A stretch of DNA of 64,000 nucleotides from Acanthopagrus latus (taxonomy: Eukaryota; Chordata; Actinopteri; Spariformes; Sparidae). The position numbers and the translations under genes were made by a program. Under the pieces are notes generated by a model, which was given only the letters and a program-made list of their open reading frames with translations, was not told the DNA's origin and made no database searches. Shown piece by piece: positions 10,409-62,582 of this stretch. Location: positions 10,733,104 to 10,797,103 of the forward strand of contig NC_051055.1 in NCBI RefSeq assembly GCF_904848185.1. The letters are read 5' to 3'. How positions within the stretch are numbered: position 1 is the first letter of the stretch; every line of letters starts with the position of its first letter.

Positions 10409-12140
10409 GTAAGTGCGTCTGCAGAGGGAATATTTGCGCGCTGTTTTGTGTGTTTTAAGAGACGAAATCAGCATGCACGTTTGTGTTCATTTGACGCGGC
10501 CTTCATTGTACAGGGAGCCGCTAGCCACCAGCTAACCGATACAGTTCTGCTGGTAGAGGGAAAAAAGTATGAGTATGAGATGGGCGCCTCGTTGCCGTGT
10601 GCTTTGCTTTCTTCTCATGGGCGAGTCGTTTTTCTGTCCGCCGTTGAGAAACGCTATAATTCTACTTCGGTGAAGTTGCAACGGTGTAATCATGTAAAAA
10701 ATAAACGCACAGCGAACGATCTCATTGCCCCTTTTGTAGTTAGCTGGCGGCTAATTTAGTTCGTCCCACTTCATGGCGCCGACTATTTACTGGCGTTGAC
10801 CACCCCCTTAGTGCTTCTAACGTATTACGCTATATTAAGTCAATGCATAACTTTAATTTATCGCTTGATTATGTAACTGTGATTGAAAAATGAATGATTG
10901 AATTAAGTAGAGTAAGGGAAGAGCAGACATGTGGATTTCCAACGTTTGCCTCCCTGACTGGGAAATAGGCGGAACTTGAGTGAAGTCAGCGCTTGTTTTG
11001 ATAAAATCAAATTTTCTGATTATTATGCCGTGCGTTGATATTTTACAATGAATTATCAACTATCGTAGTCAATTAAGCAAAGGAAGAGGGAACAGTGCTT
11101 CAAGGGAGCTTTGTTGTTTTTAAGGGTCAGCGTTATAGGTAAGCTAGTAAGTTAAGCCTCCATCGTATGATTAAGCTAGCTAACGTTAGCGTGAGTTAAC
11201 TGTTCAAAGTTTCTTTGAGAGACAACAGACCCTCATCCTTTCCGATGATTCTCAGGCTAGTAGTTTCTGAAAACCAAACTTATCCAAATAGTGATGTAAA
11301 CAAATCTGCATTTGTCTTGATGGGGTTATTACCAAACATATAGGAAAGGCGGGGGAAAAAAAGGGGGGGGGGGTATCTTTCCTTGATCAACTGATAATGG
11401 CTGCATTGTTACAGATCAGTCATAAATTTGAATACCTAGTTATTCTGATCAGTGTTGCATCAGCAGGATTGACCAAAATGTTGCTAATCACTGGTCCATG
11501 GAAATATGGACCATGATATACAGTGTAAAAAAAAAAAAAAGACAGAACTGTTGTCAACATATCAAAGTGTATTTTAAATATAGAGCCCAGCCAATACTCA
11601 AGTTTTGGGCTTGATGCTGATATTGGGGAGTAAAAAAATTAAAATGTTGTTCAATCTGTATTTATGAATTTTTTTTATTGATCCCTGAAATGTAATAATG
11701 GAACACCTGTGACAAATCTATGCAATTTAAGGAGGATATTTTACAGTCAACATGAATTTGCATTAGTGCACAGAAATGGTTATCTTCACTGGGAGTAGGA
11801 GCATAATTTTCTTCATTAGAAACTCAGAAAGAAAATAAATGCATAATATCTGAGTATATCGGACAACATAAATGCCGATACCAATGTACCTGTGACAGGC
11901 AAATGTTGTCCAACCCATATATCAGCGGGCCTCTAATTCAAAAGCATCAATTCTATGCAACAGTCTTGCTATGCTAGCTTTGTTAACGAATCAGTCCCAT
12001 GTTGTGAATCGTCAGGGATAGAACACTTTATTTGGATGATGCTTTGCTGACAGTTTAGTCATCCATTTAGGTCTTTCTTGTCCTGCCCTTTTTCAGAGTG
12101 TCTTCTGCTTATACTTAAACTAATATCTTATGTGTTCCAG
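10409..12140 (+). other. rad21: rad21 intron 1
   Basis: First intron, donor GTAAGT and acceptor TTCCAG. It holds G- and A-runs at about 11350-11370 and the inverted-repeat element at 11581-11935. No coding signal; the frame at 10448-10759 has no recognisable protein features. Confidence 0.7.
11581..11935. mobile_element. Short inverted-repeat DNA transposon (MITE)
   Basis: About 355 bp bounded by imperfect inverted ends: TAGAGCCCAGCCAATA on the left, and ATATCAGCGGGCCTCTA on the right, which reads TAGAGGCCCGCTGATAT in reverse complement. Internal phrases such as GATGCTGATATTGGGGAG and TATATCGGACAACATA resemble a non-autonomous hAT-like repeat abundant in percomorph fish (remembered, not searched). 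No coding capacity. Confidence 0.6.
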
Positions 12141-12331
12141 GTAAACCATACCACAGTGTGAGTGTGTGAGCCAGGGGAACCAGGGCAATGTTCTACGCCC
12201 ACTTTGTCCTCAGCAAACGTGGGCCGCTGGCCAAGATCTGGCTAGCGGCCCACTGGGACAAGAAGCTGACCAAGGCCCATGTGTTTGAATGCAACTTGGA
12301 GAGCAGTGTGGAGAGCATCATTTCACCCAAG
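12141..12331 (+). CDS. rad21: rad21 exon 2 (start codon exon)
   Basis: 47 nt of 5' UTR, then ATG at 12188 (G at -3) and 48 codons of the SMC3-binding N-terminal domain ending SIISPK. The donor is GTAAGA. Confidence 0.96.
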
Positions 12332-15300
12332 GTAAGAATACTCAAGTGCAGTCTGATGGTCCTGCAGCAGGTTGTGTTCTCACTGTGCAGGCTTGAGTCA
12401 TGCTCAGACCCCCAGACGTTACAATGATTAGTCCAGCCTTCATTTTTCCTCCTAATAATTAAAAGCACTAATGTATACTTTTAATCAAAGAAGAGAATAA
12501 CGAATGGATACACATTAGAGCAGAACTCAGTGCTTTCTTATTAAGCGACAGTTTGCTGTGTCTTCATTAAAGGCTTTATTTCACTGTCTCTTTGCCTTAA
12601 CTGTAAACAACTTCATTGCAGTACAGTGTCTGTATGCAGTGACGATGCAGTTTGGTCTTATTTTCAAGAAAGAAAGTCTTTAAACAAGACTTTGACACTT
12701 ATGACATGTGTTCCCTTTTCTCTGACCTCTTTTTCTCCTAGGTGAAGATGGCATTGCGTACATCAGGCCACTTGCTCCTTGGGGTGGTGAGAATCTACCA
12801 CAGGAAGGCCAAGTACCTGCTTGCTGACTGTAATGAAGCCTTCATCAAGATCAAAATGGCTTTTAGGCCAGGTAAGGAGAAAAGACAAGCCAAATTCATA
12901 ATGGAGCAAAGTACTCATTGTAATTTTCCTTCTAATTAAAGGAGGTTGTGCAGTTTTCTTCAATGAAATGGTCACTAGGCTGAGAGCAAAACTAAAGAGC
13001 TATAGAAGGAAAGGCTCCAGTTGTTTTCCATAGATAACCAGCATGGTTATATGACACTGTAAGATGAACCACTCAAACATTTTTTTTCTTAAACTGTTGC
13101 AGTGGTATGGTTGTTTTATCTGAGGCATAGAGTCGAGTAGTATAACTGTGTGTTATATCAACATTACTACTTATTATTCAGGTGTGGTGGATTTACCCGA
13201 GGAGAACAGAGAGGCAGCCTACAATGCTATCACCCTACCCGAAGAGTTTCATGACTTTGACCAGCCACTTCCTGATCTGGAGTAAGTTTACTAAATGTAC
13301 TATTTTATGTTATCCCATCATTTTTTGTTTGAAACACTTTCATAATTTGAAAGATTTATTGGTCTGTATGGTGAGATCCGTAACATTGTCTGATGTATTG
13401 TTGTGGTTCAGTTTGTGTCAGTCAGACACCAGCTGTTGTTTGCACCCATACCTTATGTAATTTTCTATATTTTCTTCAAACAGTGACATAGATGTTGCCC
13501 AGCAGTTCACTCTGAACCAGAGCAGAGTAGAAGAGATCACAATGAGGGAAGATGTTGGCAACCTCAGCCTCCTGCAGGACAATGACTTTGGTAGGATACT
13601 ACACATACTGATGCACACTTGTACACATATGTATGAGCAGATAAAAAAAAAAAAAATCCAATGTCATTATGAATCTCATTGTGAACATATACTGAAATAA
13701 TTACTTCAGGTGGTTTAGGTTATACATATAACCTTAAATGATGTAATGGAGTTATGCTAAACAAGACTTATCTTGATTATATGTCACAATAACAAGTTGC
13801 TTTGCTCTTCAGCTGACTTTGGTATGGATGACCGCGAGATGATGCGTGATGCCAGCACATTTGAGGAGGATATAATGCACGGTGCAACAGCCTCTAACCT
13901 TTTGCTCGAGGCTGAGCCTGGTCCAGCTAATCTCCCTGACAAGTCCAACCACATGGAATATGATGACTTTGGGGATGGCTCCATGGGCAACAGTGATGGG
14001 GGGATGCTGGGTGAGTGCTTTGAATTATTTTATTTGTCTCAGAATAGACTATAACTGACTACTGTTGCAATTGTTCTGTGCTACATTTTTGATAAAGTGA
14101 GGAAGAGTGATTGTCATGTTAACCCTATATCCTACCTTCCAGTTGATAAGCTACTGAGCTCTGAAGATGGAGGTGGTATTTTTGACGACCCTCCAGCCAT
14201 CACAGAAAGTGTCATGATGCCACCAGATCATGGAGACGATGAGGACGACTTTGACAACCTACAGTCACGTAAGTAAAGCAAATTTTTTGGGTGTTTTTGC
14301 AAAGTATATGAAACTGAAAATTTTGAAGATTTTTCTTATCCATTAATTGTTAATGGAGTTGCCCTATTTGTATTGAATACTTTTACATGTGGAGAATGGT
14401 CTTTAGTGCTTGTAAGTGTATATTGTGTCACTATAATAATAATAAGGGGAAATCATTTTCTTTTCGTGTGTGTAGCTGGTCCAGATAGCCCAGACTCTGG
14501 CCCAGCAGAGCCACTGCCAGCAATGGCTGACCAGACTGAACAGACTACTCTGGTTCATAATGAGGAGGAGGCCTTTGCCTTGGAGCCTATTGACATCACT
14601 GGTAAGCCCTTCTCTCACCTTTTTTGTCATAGAACACAAGTCTTTTCAAATTTACTGTTCGCTACTTCAAATTTTAAGAAGGAGTAAAGGCACAAAATCA
14701 GAGCAGATGGTGCCTGCACACATTTTACAGTGCATATTCAATGCTTAAGCCTAGGAATGATCAACATGACTATAACCATTCTGTTTGGTCAACCTGTTGA
14801 GCCTTTGCTATTCATTTTCTATAAAGATAACAGTACCACAAATATTGGTTGGCATGGTTTTATTAAATCAGAAGCACTGGGGAAAAAATGATTATCAGTG
14901 CCTGTAGACTTGACAACATTGGACAACCATGGCATACGTTTGAAAATGTTACCCTCTTATTGAGTGAGACATAGAAAACTTTTTTTTTTCTTCATGTCTC
15001 CAGTGAAAGAGACCAAGGCTAAGCGTAAGAGGAAACTGATTGTGGACAGCGTGAAGGAGTTGGACAGTAAGACCATCAGGGCCCAGCTGTCTGACTACTC
15101 GGACATTGTCACCACCCTGGACCTTGCCCCTCCCACTAAGAAGCTCATGATGTGGAAGGAGACTGGAGGAGTGGAGAAGCTTTTCTCTCTGCCTGCTCAG
15201 CCTCTGTGGAATACAAGGCTGCTCAAGGTAACAAATGCCTGTCATAAATATGTGCGTGTTCTAGAATAAATATACACATGTTCACTTATAACTATTTGAC

Positions 15301-17381
15301 AACACAGTCAGCTGTCTGTCTGAAGTCACTTAGAAGCAATATATATACTCAGGGAACGGTAATGAGCAAGCCACACCGGCGGTCTGATTCTCCAAGTAGG
15401 TCAGACACTGTTTAATGGAAGAGGAGAGGGTAGATTCTTAATATTGAATCTTTCATTGACATTCAGTTCAGGTTGTGGGATTTTAAAATGAGATGAATGA
15501 AGGAACAGAAGGTGGAGGACGTGATTGGTATTGTCTGTCGCTTTTTCCTATCCTTTCACACCCACACCGTACCCCTCCAGAATACTGATTGGAAAACATG
15601 TTGATGCATAATTTATTAGACTTCCTTTCTTTTTGTCTTGGTTCTGTCCTCCTTAACAGTCCCTACATTTGTATTGCACCTCTTACTTTGTATAAAGTTT
15701 GGACTTTTTAAAAATAAACCTTCCATGTCTCCTATGTCAGATGTTCACGCGCTGCCTGACGCCTCTGGTGCCAGACGAGCTGAGGAAAAGGAGAAAGGGG
15801 GGTGAAGCAGACAGTCTGGATGAGTTCCTCAAGGAGCTCGAGAACCCTGAGGTGCCTCGCGAGGAGGTCTTGGGTCAGCACAGAGATGTTATTGGTAAGA
15901 CTTGCTGGAAGCGAAGAGAGGTCATATCCCATTGTAGAAGATGAGAGATGGCACAAAACTTAACTGAGACCCCATCGGTTACTGAATAAATCTGTGTTTA
16001 CATCACATTTCTTTAAAATTATGTTAACAATATCAACCTCTTATGTGACCCACAGACCAGACTATCATGGAGGAGCCCAGTATGCTTGCAGCCTCTGCAA
16101 TGGAGGGCAGCAGGACAACCCTGGATGAGACAGTCATGCCTCCTCCATCCACCCCCCGCGGTGTCAAACGCAAGACCCTCGACAAAGAGGGCACTCTTCC
16201 TGTGAGTACTTATCAACTACATTTAATTTTTCTTTGGCAAAACACTGGAAATCGCGTCACATTGGTCTACTCTTGTATCTTATGGAACTATTACACCAGA
16301 GAGGGATGTTGGTATAAAGGATTTTCTGTATCAGTAAACTTGAAGACATATTCAGTAGTTTAACAGGAGAAACAGGAAACTTGATTGAGTTGACTACTCT
16401 GTCTCTGAATTTGGCCCTGACAGTTAAATCCTGCTTTACCTCTTTCAGATGGCTTCCTTGGAGCAGCAACAGCAACAGGTGGCTGACCGCTCAGTCGTGT
16501 CCCAGAGGTTAGACCTGCCTCAGGTGGATCTGCCCCCAGAAGAGACCAGCCTCAGCCTCACCCAGCTGGTCCCTGAGCTGGACCTGCTTGGGGAGAAAAG
16601 CAAAGACAAGAAGGATGAAAGTGATGAAGAGGAGGTATGGGGGAAAATGGATTTCTCTGGTACACTTGATCATTTGTAGTTGGTGCTAGTCATTAGTGAG
16701 TCATTGTGTCGTTGATTGTGTGTGTGTGTGTGTGTGTGCCAATTGATGCTGATGACCTTGTCTTTGGTGCTCAGGAAGAGGAAGGTCAAGCTGGAGACCA
16801 GGATCAGGAGGAGAAGAGATGGAACAAGAGAACCCAGCAGATGCTTCACGGTCTCCAGGTATAACCAAAGCTATTACTGTGCTCAGTCACTGTTTTGAAA
16901 CCAGATTTTAAGTAGGCTGAATAAGTTATAGCACACTAGTTCTTTTTTTTTGTTTGTATATTTTATGTTTGCAGCTTTATTGTGGTTTAGAGGATTTAAA
17001 CAAGGCATCTCCATATGCCAAATATACAAATAGTTTTTTTTTTATCATTTTAAATCAGAAATGCAGTGTCTTTTTTTTTTCTTCTCTCTTTTGACAAATA
17101 TAGGGGAGAGAAGATTTTAAATGTTTTAATATCGATCACTGCAGCTCAAAAGAGAATTTGACTGACACTTCATGCCTCTGTCCCCATAGCGTGTCATGGC
17201 TAAGACTGGTGCAGACTCCATCAGCCTGCTGGAATTGTGCCGAAACAACAACAAGAAGCAGGCAGCCGCCAAGTTTTACAGTTTCCTGGTCCTCAAGAAG
17301 CAGCAAGCCATCGAGGTCACCCAGACTGAGCCCTACAGCGACATCATCGCCACCGCTGGACCAAGATTCCACCTTATTTAG
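12188..17381 (+). CDS. rad21: rad21 (cohesin kleisin subunit), complete
   Basis: Rad21/Scc1 closes the cohesin ring by bridging SMC3 and SMC1 and recruits STAG; it acts in sister-chromatid cohesion, repair and loop formation. Thirteen coding exons join in frame: 12188-12331, 12742-12871, 13182-13281, 13484-13590, 13813-14010, 14143-14268, 14476-14601, 15004-15227, 15741-15894, 16056-16201, 16449-16634, 16775-16858 and 17190-17381. They total 1917 nt, 638 residues against 631 in human. The N-terminal SMC3-binding domain is residues 1 to about 103 (MFYAHFVLSKRGPLAKIWLA). The STAG-binding core with KAKRKRKLIVDSVKELDSK is about 311-400. The C-terminal SMC1-binding winged helix is about 555-638 (RWNKRTQQMLHGLQ, ISLLELCRNNNKKQ). 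The separase site around R172 (DREMMR) and the caspase-type DSPD site (272-275) are kept. The second separase site reads EEPSM instead of EEPSR (residue 446). The start is the first ATG of exon 2 and matches all RAD21 N-termini. Confidence 0.97.
12742..12871 (+). CDS. rad21: rad21 coding exon, residues 49-92
   Basis: Encodes VKMALRTSGHLLLGVVRIYH and the following RKAKYLLADCNEAFIKIKM, the core of the N-terminal kleisin domain. Ends with one base of a split Gly codon. Confidence 0.96.
13182..13281 (+). CDS. rad21: rad21 coding exon, end of N-terminal domain
   Basis: Encodes GVVDLPEENREAAYNAITL and PEEFHDFDQPLPDL, closing the N-terminal domain. The split Asp codon is completed at 13484. Confidence 0.95.
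13484..13590 (+). CDS. rad21: rad21 coding exon
   Basis: Encodes DIDVAQQFTLNQSRVEEITM and REDVGNLSLLQDNDF. The donor GTAGGA is weaker than its neighbours. Confidence 0.95.
13813..14010 (+). CDS. rad21: rad21 coding exon with first separase site
   Basis: Starts after CTTCAG. Carries DDREMMRDAS; by position the arginine is residue 172, matching the human separase site R172. An acidic linker with SNLLLEAEPGPANL follows. Confidence 0.95.
14143..14268 (+). CDS. rad21: rad21 coding exon, acidic linker
   Basis: Encodes VDKLLSSEDGGGIFDDPPA and a strongly acidic DHGDDEDDFDNLQS tail, the flexible linker between separase site and STAG-binding core. Confidence 0.94.
14476..14601 (+). CDS. rad21: rad21 coding exon with caspase-type DSPD site
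   Basis: Encodes PGPDSPDSGPAEPLP, then a stretch ending NEEEAFALEPIDIT. DSPD corresponds to the human caspase cleavage site at D279. Confidence 0.94.
15004..15227 (+). CDS. rad21: rad21 coding exon, STAG-binding core
   Basis: The largest coding exon (75 residues counting split codons). It encodes VKETKAKRKRKLIVDSVKEL, DYSDIVTTLDLAPPTKK and KLFSLPAQPLWNTRLLK, the most conserved central block of vertebrate RAD21. Confidence 0.96.
15741..15894 (+). CDS. rad21: rad21 coding exon
   Basis: Encodes MFTRCLTPLVPDELRKRRKG and DEFLKELENPEVPREEV. Met replaces the Leu seen in human at the exon start. Ends with one base of a split Asp codon. Confidence 0.95.
16056..16201 (+). CDS. rad21: rad21 coding exon with altered second separase site
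   Basis: Encodes DQTIMEEPSMLAASAMEGSR then TPRGVKRKTLDKEG. The human equivalent is IIEEPSR with cleavage after R450; here the codon at 16082-16084 is ATG (Met446). Confidence 0.95.
16449..16634 (+). CDS. rad21: rad21 coding exon, glutamine-rich start
   Basis: Encodes MASLEQQQQQVADRSVV, LPPEETSLSLTQLVPELDLL and an acidic/lysine tail ending SDEEE. Disordered linker before the C-terminal domain. Confidence 0.94.
16717..16738. repeat. (TG)n microsatellite in rad21 intron
   Basis: About 11 TG units some 36 bp upstream of the acceptor for the exon at 16775. Confidence 0.9.
16775..16858 (+). CDS. rad21: rad21 coding exon, start of winged helix
   Basis: 28 codons: an acidic EEEGQAGDQDQEEK run then RWNKRTQQMLHGLQ, first helix of the SMC1-binding domain. 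A (TG)n tract lies in the preceding intron. Confidence 0.95.
17190..17381 (+). CDS. rad21: rad21 terminal coding exon
   Basis: Encodes RVMAKTGADSISLLELCR, FYSFLVLKKQQAIEVTQ and the C-terminus SDIIATAGPRFHLI followed by TAG. It completes the winged-helix domain that binds the SMC1 head. Confidence 0.96.
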   Translation, partial: RVMAKTGADSISLLELCRNNNKKQAAAKFYSFLVLKKQQAIEVTQTEPYSDIIATAGPRFHLI

Positions 17382-18140
17382 ACGTTGGAAGAACAGACAA
17401 ACACTCTGCTTGCAACAGACATACTTTTTTAATTACTCAACTTTTCTGCCTTTTTATTTTGTTTTCCTGTCTGCCCTTTTTTGTCTTTTTTCTTGGGAGG
17501 GGAAGGGAATAGTGGGGAAAGGGTTGGAAACTTTTTAAAAAGGATTTTACTGTACTACATGCAGTATTCATTTGGTTCAAACGGAGTGAGGAAGAATGTT
17601 TAACAATTATATTTATAAAGCAACCTTTTTCAGTCACCAATTTGTAAGCTTTGCTTCAATTTTTTTGTAAGTTTCCATTGTCTGCTCATTCCATTTGTTT
17701 TGTACCATTGCCCCTCACATCTGAAATACTGCAGATTTTAGATAAAGAGCCCCATATTTTCACTTGGAATCCCGTATTGACTCTGTACATGTTTTGGAAA
17801 AGGTACTGTTATTGCTCAGAAGTGTAACCTCTCCCACCTTGTTCTTGTTGCACTTGTTCTTTCATAAACAAAATTGATCTGTCAAAAAAAATTGGTAAAT
17901 CTTACCTGGCATTAAATATCATGTTTTGGATGTATAATTCAGGCAGTTTATCAATTAAGTTTTATGTAATATTTTTTTGTACCTTTTTACGTTAATGCTT
18001 ATTCACCTTTTTGCATCATGTAACTAGGTAATGTACTTGTTACAGTTAAATTCAGTATCCCACCTTTTTAGTCTTCAGGTAACTTCTAGTTGTGATACAT
18101 CTGTAAAGATTTGAAATAAAGTGTTTTAAGTACTTGGTAA
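17382..18140 (+). other. rad21: rad21 3' untranslated region
   Basis: U-rich non-coding sequence from the stop codon to just beyond the AATAAA at 18115-18120. No reading frame of note. Confidence 0.8.
18115..18120 (+). terminator. rad21: rad21 poly(A) signal AATAAA
   Basis: Canonical hexamer followed by a GTGTTTTAAG GU-rich element, about 735 bp after the rad21 stop codon. Confidence 0.8.
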
Positions 18141-18646
18141 CAGGGTATTATTTATTCTGCATGTCTTGATAAGAGTTTGGCTGTATATGAAGGAAAGGGA
18201 GGAACTTTTAACCTGGCTCTATTTGATAACACGACTTGTGAGCTGTAATTTAAACCACCTTTGGACCATGGGTTTTATCTACAGAGGCAATCAGTATTGC
18301 AGAAAGGGGTCTCCATTCTTCAGGTGTATACAGAATTGCCAGTATCTTGGGAAATAATTGAAGTGGTGGTTGTTGTAGAGAGAAGTGCAGGTTCACAGTT
18401 TATTCCGCAGAAGCGCAGTTAGAAAGTGGATGACTGTTTTGATTACAGCAATTTACAATACAAACCAACCAAAGACGTGATATTTAGTACGAAAGGATAA
18501 AAGTTGTTTTAACACAATGGTTCCAGCGAAGAGGGGAAGTAGATACTGCATTTGTTTCTATACGAGCAGGAAAACGGACGTACATTTACCGGAAGCGTCC
18601 GTCATTGAAGATTTTCCTCCCTCTTTCCGCGTGCATCGGCTTCGCT
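18141..18646 (+). promoter_or_regulatory. eif3h: rad21-eif3h spacer and eif3h promoter / 5' UTR
   Basis: Only about 0.5 kb separates the rad21 poly(A) signal from the eif3h start codon, and no other gene fits. An ETS/GABP-type motif ACCGGAAGCG lies at 18588-18597. It is followed by a pyrimidine run TTTTCCTCCCTCTTTCC (18612-18628), just upstream of a short 5' UTR. That arrangement suits a 5'-terminal oligopyrimidine (TOP) transcript starting at a C in the run. Human EIF3H is one of the eIF3 subunits known to have a TOP mRNA. Confidence 0.6.
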
Positions 18647-59347
<40,701 letters not shown>

Positions 59348-62300
59348 GTCAGACGTTAGCTCATGCAGCACATTTGCCAAGAAGGCCCGAGGCCAGACAC
59401 CTTGGTTGTAAGAATTGTTAAGAGTGAATGCAAGTACATCTGCATTCCGCATCGCCTATTTTTCAACAGGTTTTTTTTTCTCTGGGGACCGACATTTACA
59501 AGATGTTTCTGCATGGTATGTGGGGGATAGTAAGTGATTATCGACTTCTATCCTCTATAAAAAACAAAAACAAACCTTGACCTTCAGTGCTGCTATAAAT
59601 ATTCTGATCTGACACTGAAGATGCAGGTGATCTACTAGATTTAAGTAGATTCTCTTAATTCTATATGTGGACACAGTGTTGTAGTCCCAGATGAAACTAT
59701 TTATTTGGGTTTGGGGTATCAAGGCTCCTTTTGACAGAACCTTAAGACTAATCATCTTGAACTTCAATTGACCTGTGTAGGATCATAATGGTAGAAATTC
59801 CAATATTTCCTGCTATGTAATTACATTACAGTATCTTATATCTTTGGAATTACTGCCTACATCATGATGTTTTGTAAGCATATGAGCAAGATCCCACATG
59901 AAAAAATCCAGCTATAATAGGGTTTATTAACATACCTCAGCATCTGTCTCTGTGTAAAATCACACTATAATCAAACCAAGGAAAAACCTAAGGTTACTGA
60001 TTGAAATTGTATCACTCCAAACCATCCAACACTAAGCAAAGTGTCACCCTAATTTGATTCATTTGCAGACGGTTACCATAGTTACATGCTAAGTAATACT
60101 GTCTACTTAAAAAGTGTCTTACAAGCTTTAAAACCATGTCATGGTCTCTCTTTAAACCTGCAGGCTGCTTTCTCAGACATGAGTTAAAGCTACTGCTAAA
60201 TTAAAATTGATTTGACATTAGGGAACTCCTCTGCATTAATCTGTGTCTTCCATACTGTGCTAAGGTGTAACAAATCGGTATAAAGAATAAGAGGTTTATT
60301 GATGTATTCTGACTTGCGCTCACCCATCCTATGTGATTTTAGTTCCGATTTTAAGTACTTTTTGTGATGACAGGTTTGATTTGATACATTTACTACTCTC
60401 ACAAAAATCTGAAGAAAAGACCAAATCTAACAGTGAATTAATATTAATAACAAGAAGTGGGGGACATGTTTGTTCATTACATTGAACACAGCCAGTGTGG
60501 CTGTTGCTGAAACACCAATAACGCCCACTGCATTTTTGATCTCTGTAAAGTCGATGCTTGCAGTTCCATTCTGTGTTTACCCCGCTTTGCCCTTTTTCAT
60601 TAGCAGAAGATATTATAATTAGAAATGTACAGAGTCCAGGTCAGTTGAGGAGGTTGAATGTGCAGCTGACAGTGCTAATGAAGAAAGGGTCAGATTTGGT
60701 GGACTTGGAATGACATATAAGCTGGTGTACAACAAATACAAGAATGAGCTGGATAGCATAACCTAACCTGCCTGTGTTTGTTATAATGAAGGAACATGTC
60801 ACCTAGTGCAAAGCTAAGGCTCTTTTGTGTGGGTTTTGTCAGGTTTTAAAGGATAATGGGCTTCCATTGCACATAGGCAGACAGCTATATGAGGCTGTGG
60901 CTCCACGGACGTTATTTGTTAGTAGGATCAATTCATTGTTGGTTTTAGTCCTCTCAAGGAATTTGTTGATAGTAATGAAAAGATTAATAGTACTACCAGC
61001 CTAATCCTTTTAAAATGTACTTTGACCTGCCAGATTGGTGAGGGATACATTATCTGGAGATCTCAAAATGTGTAGTTGTACCAGTCATGAAATGTTGTCC
61101 TGTGACAGAAAAACCTTGTGCGCGTTAAGTTTGTAAGAAAGGCATTTATTGTTTGGGTCAGATGTGTAACTTACACCAGAATTGCAGTCCACATTCCAGT
61201 GCATATTCTACTTCCTCTAGACATTGTTTGACCACTTATCTGATTTTAGTAAATAGTCGGTGCACCTTGGGGTTAGTATTGGATGTTTGATTGCAATATC
61301 AAGTCCAAAACAGTAAATGCCACATTAAAATGTCAAAACAAACTTATTCAGAAATGTCTCCAATTCTTCCATCACTAATGAGCACAATGTGAACAAATAT
61401 CACCCCACCATATCAACTCACAGCCTGGCTCCGTTAAGTCTCGCATTCAGATCTCAGAGGCTCTCAGCATCAGTCTCGGGAGAATTTATCAGCAATCATT
61501 TATGGAGATAAACCACTGCAAGTAGAGCAACAGCTGTGAAGCTTCCCCTGGGCAGGTGTGAGAAATTAGCACAATAACGACTCAAAGTGAAGATTTGCAC
61601 ACTGTGCTGACTTACACACTGGAGTGTAGCACATCAAGAGTTGTTGTGATTCGTCTCATTTGTGTCCTGTGTCTCAAGTAAGTCATGAATTTAATCAAGG
61701 CTGGTATATACAGCGCAGAATGGCGTGTTCCTGGGCCAGCAAGCTCTGCGCCAGCACACTCATTTTACCACACTTTTCTTGTGTATTGTTCCATTTTCCA
61801 AATGATCACTCTGAAGTTGAGAGATAGCTTTCAGTATGACCCAAAATGGGGGTAAAAGTAGCCCAGGCCTTCCCCATAGGTTTCCCGGCATGACTGCCGA
61901 TGGGATGTCTGGCAAGATGAAATTGTTTCCTGAAGTTGTCAGATTGCTTCAGCGCCGTCCTTGTATTGGAATGTAGCGTCCATCTTTCTACATCTTCGAC
62001 TGACAGCCCCACCCTTTTTCTCCTCATTTCCACCCCTTCAAAAAAAGATAATGATAATGGGTTTTATTTAATGTTTTTCCTTTTGTCTCATTTTCCAATC
62101 TGCAGCCCCATTTGTCAATGTCATCTAAGTCTAAGGCTGAGTAAATGCAGTTTCACTCCAGCAAACAGGGTTGTTCTTACCACAGATGATGATGTTGATC
62201 GTGGTGATGGATTGTGTGAATGTAAATTCATTTATGTAGCCCTGTTTCCAAAACAGCCTTGAAATGCCACAGTGCTGTGCAATGTTGCAAAGCAGCCAGT

Positions 62301-62360
62301 GTTTATATCAGGCCACAAAGCCCTTTGTGTGTGGACCATCTCACACTGTCTTCACTTGTC

Positions 62361-62395
<35 letters not shown>

Positions 62396-62459
62396 TGTAT
62401 GTATGTATGTATGTATGTATGTATGTGTATATGTATGTGTGTGTGTGTGTGTATATATA

Positions 62460-62499
<40 letters not shown>

Positions 62500-62541
62500 T
62501 GTGTGTGTGTGTGTGTATATATGTATGTGTGTGTGTGTGTG

Positions 62542-62582
<41 letters not shown>

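Noticed and set aside
18141..18600. Possible utp23 between rad21 and eif3h
   Set aside because: Only about 0.5 kb is available and no Utp23-like sequence is present on either strand.
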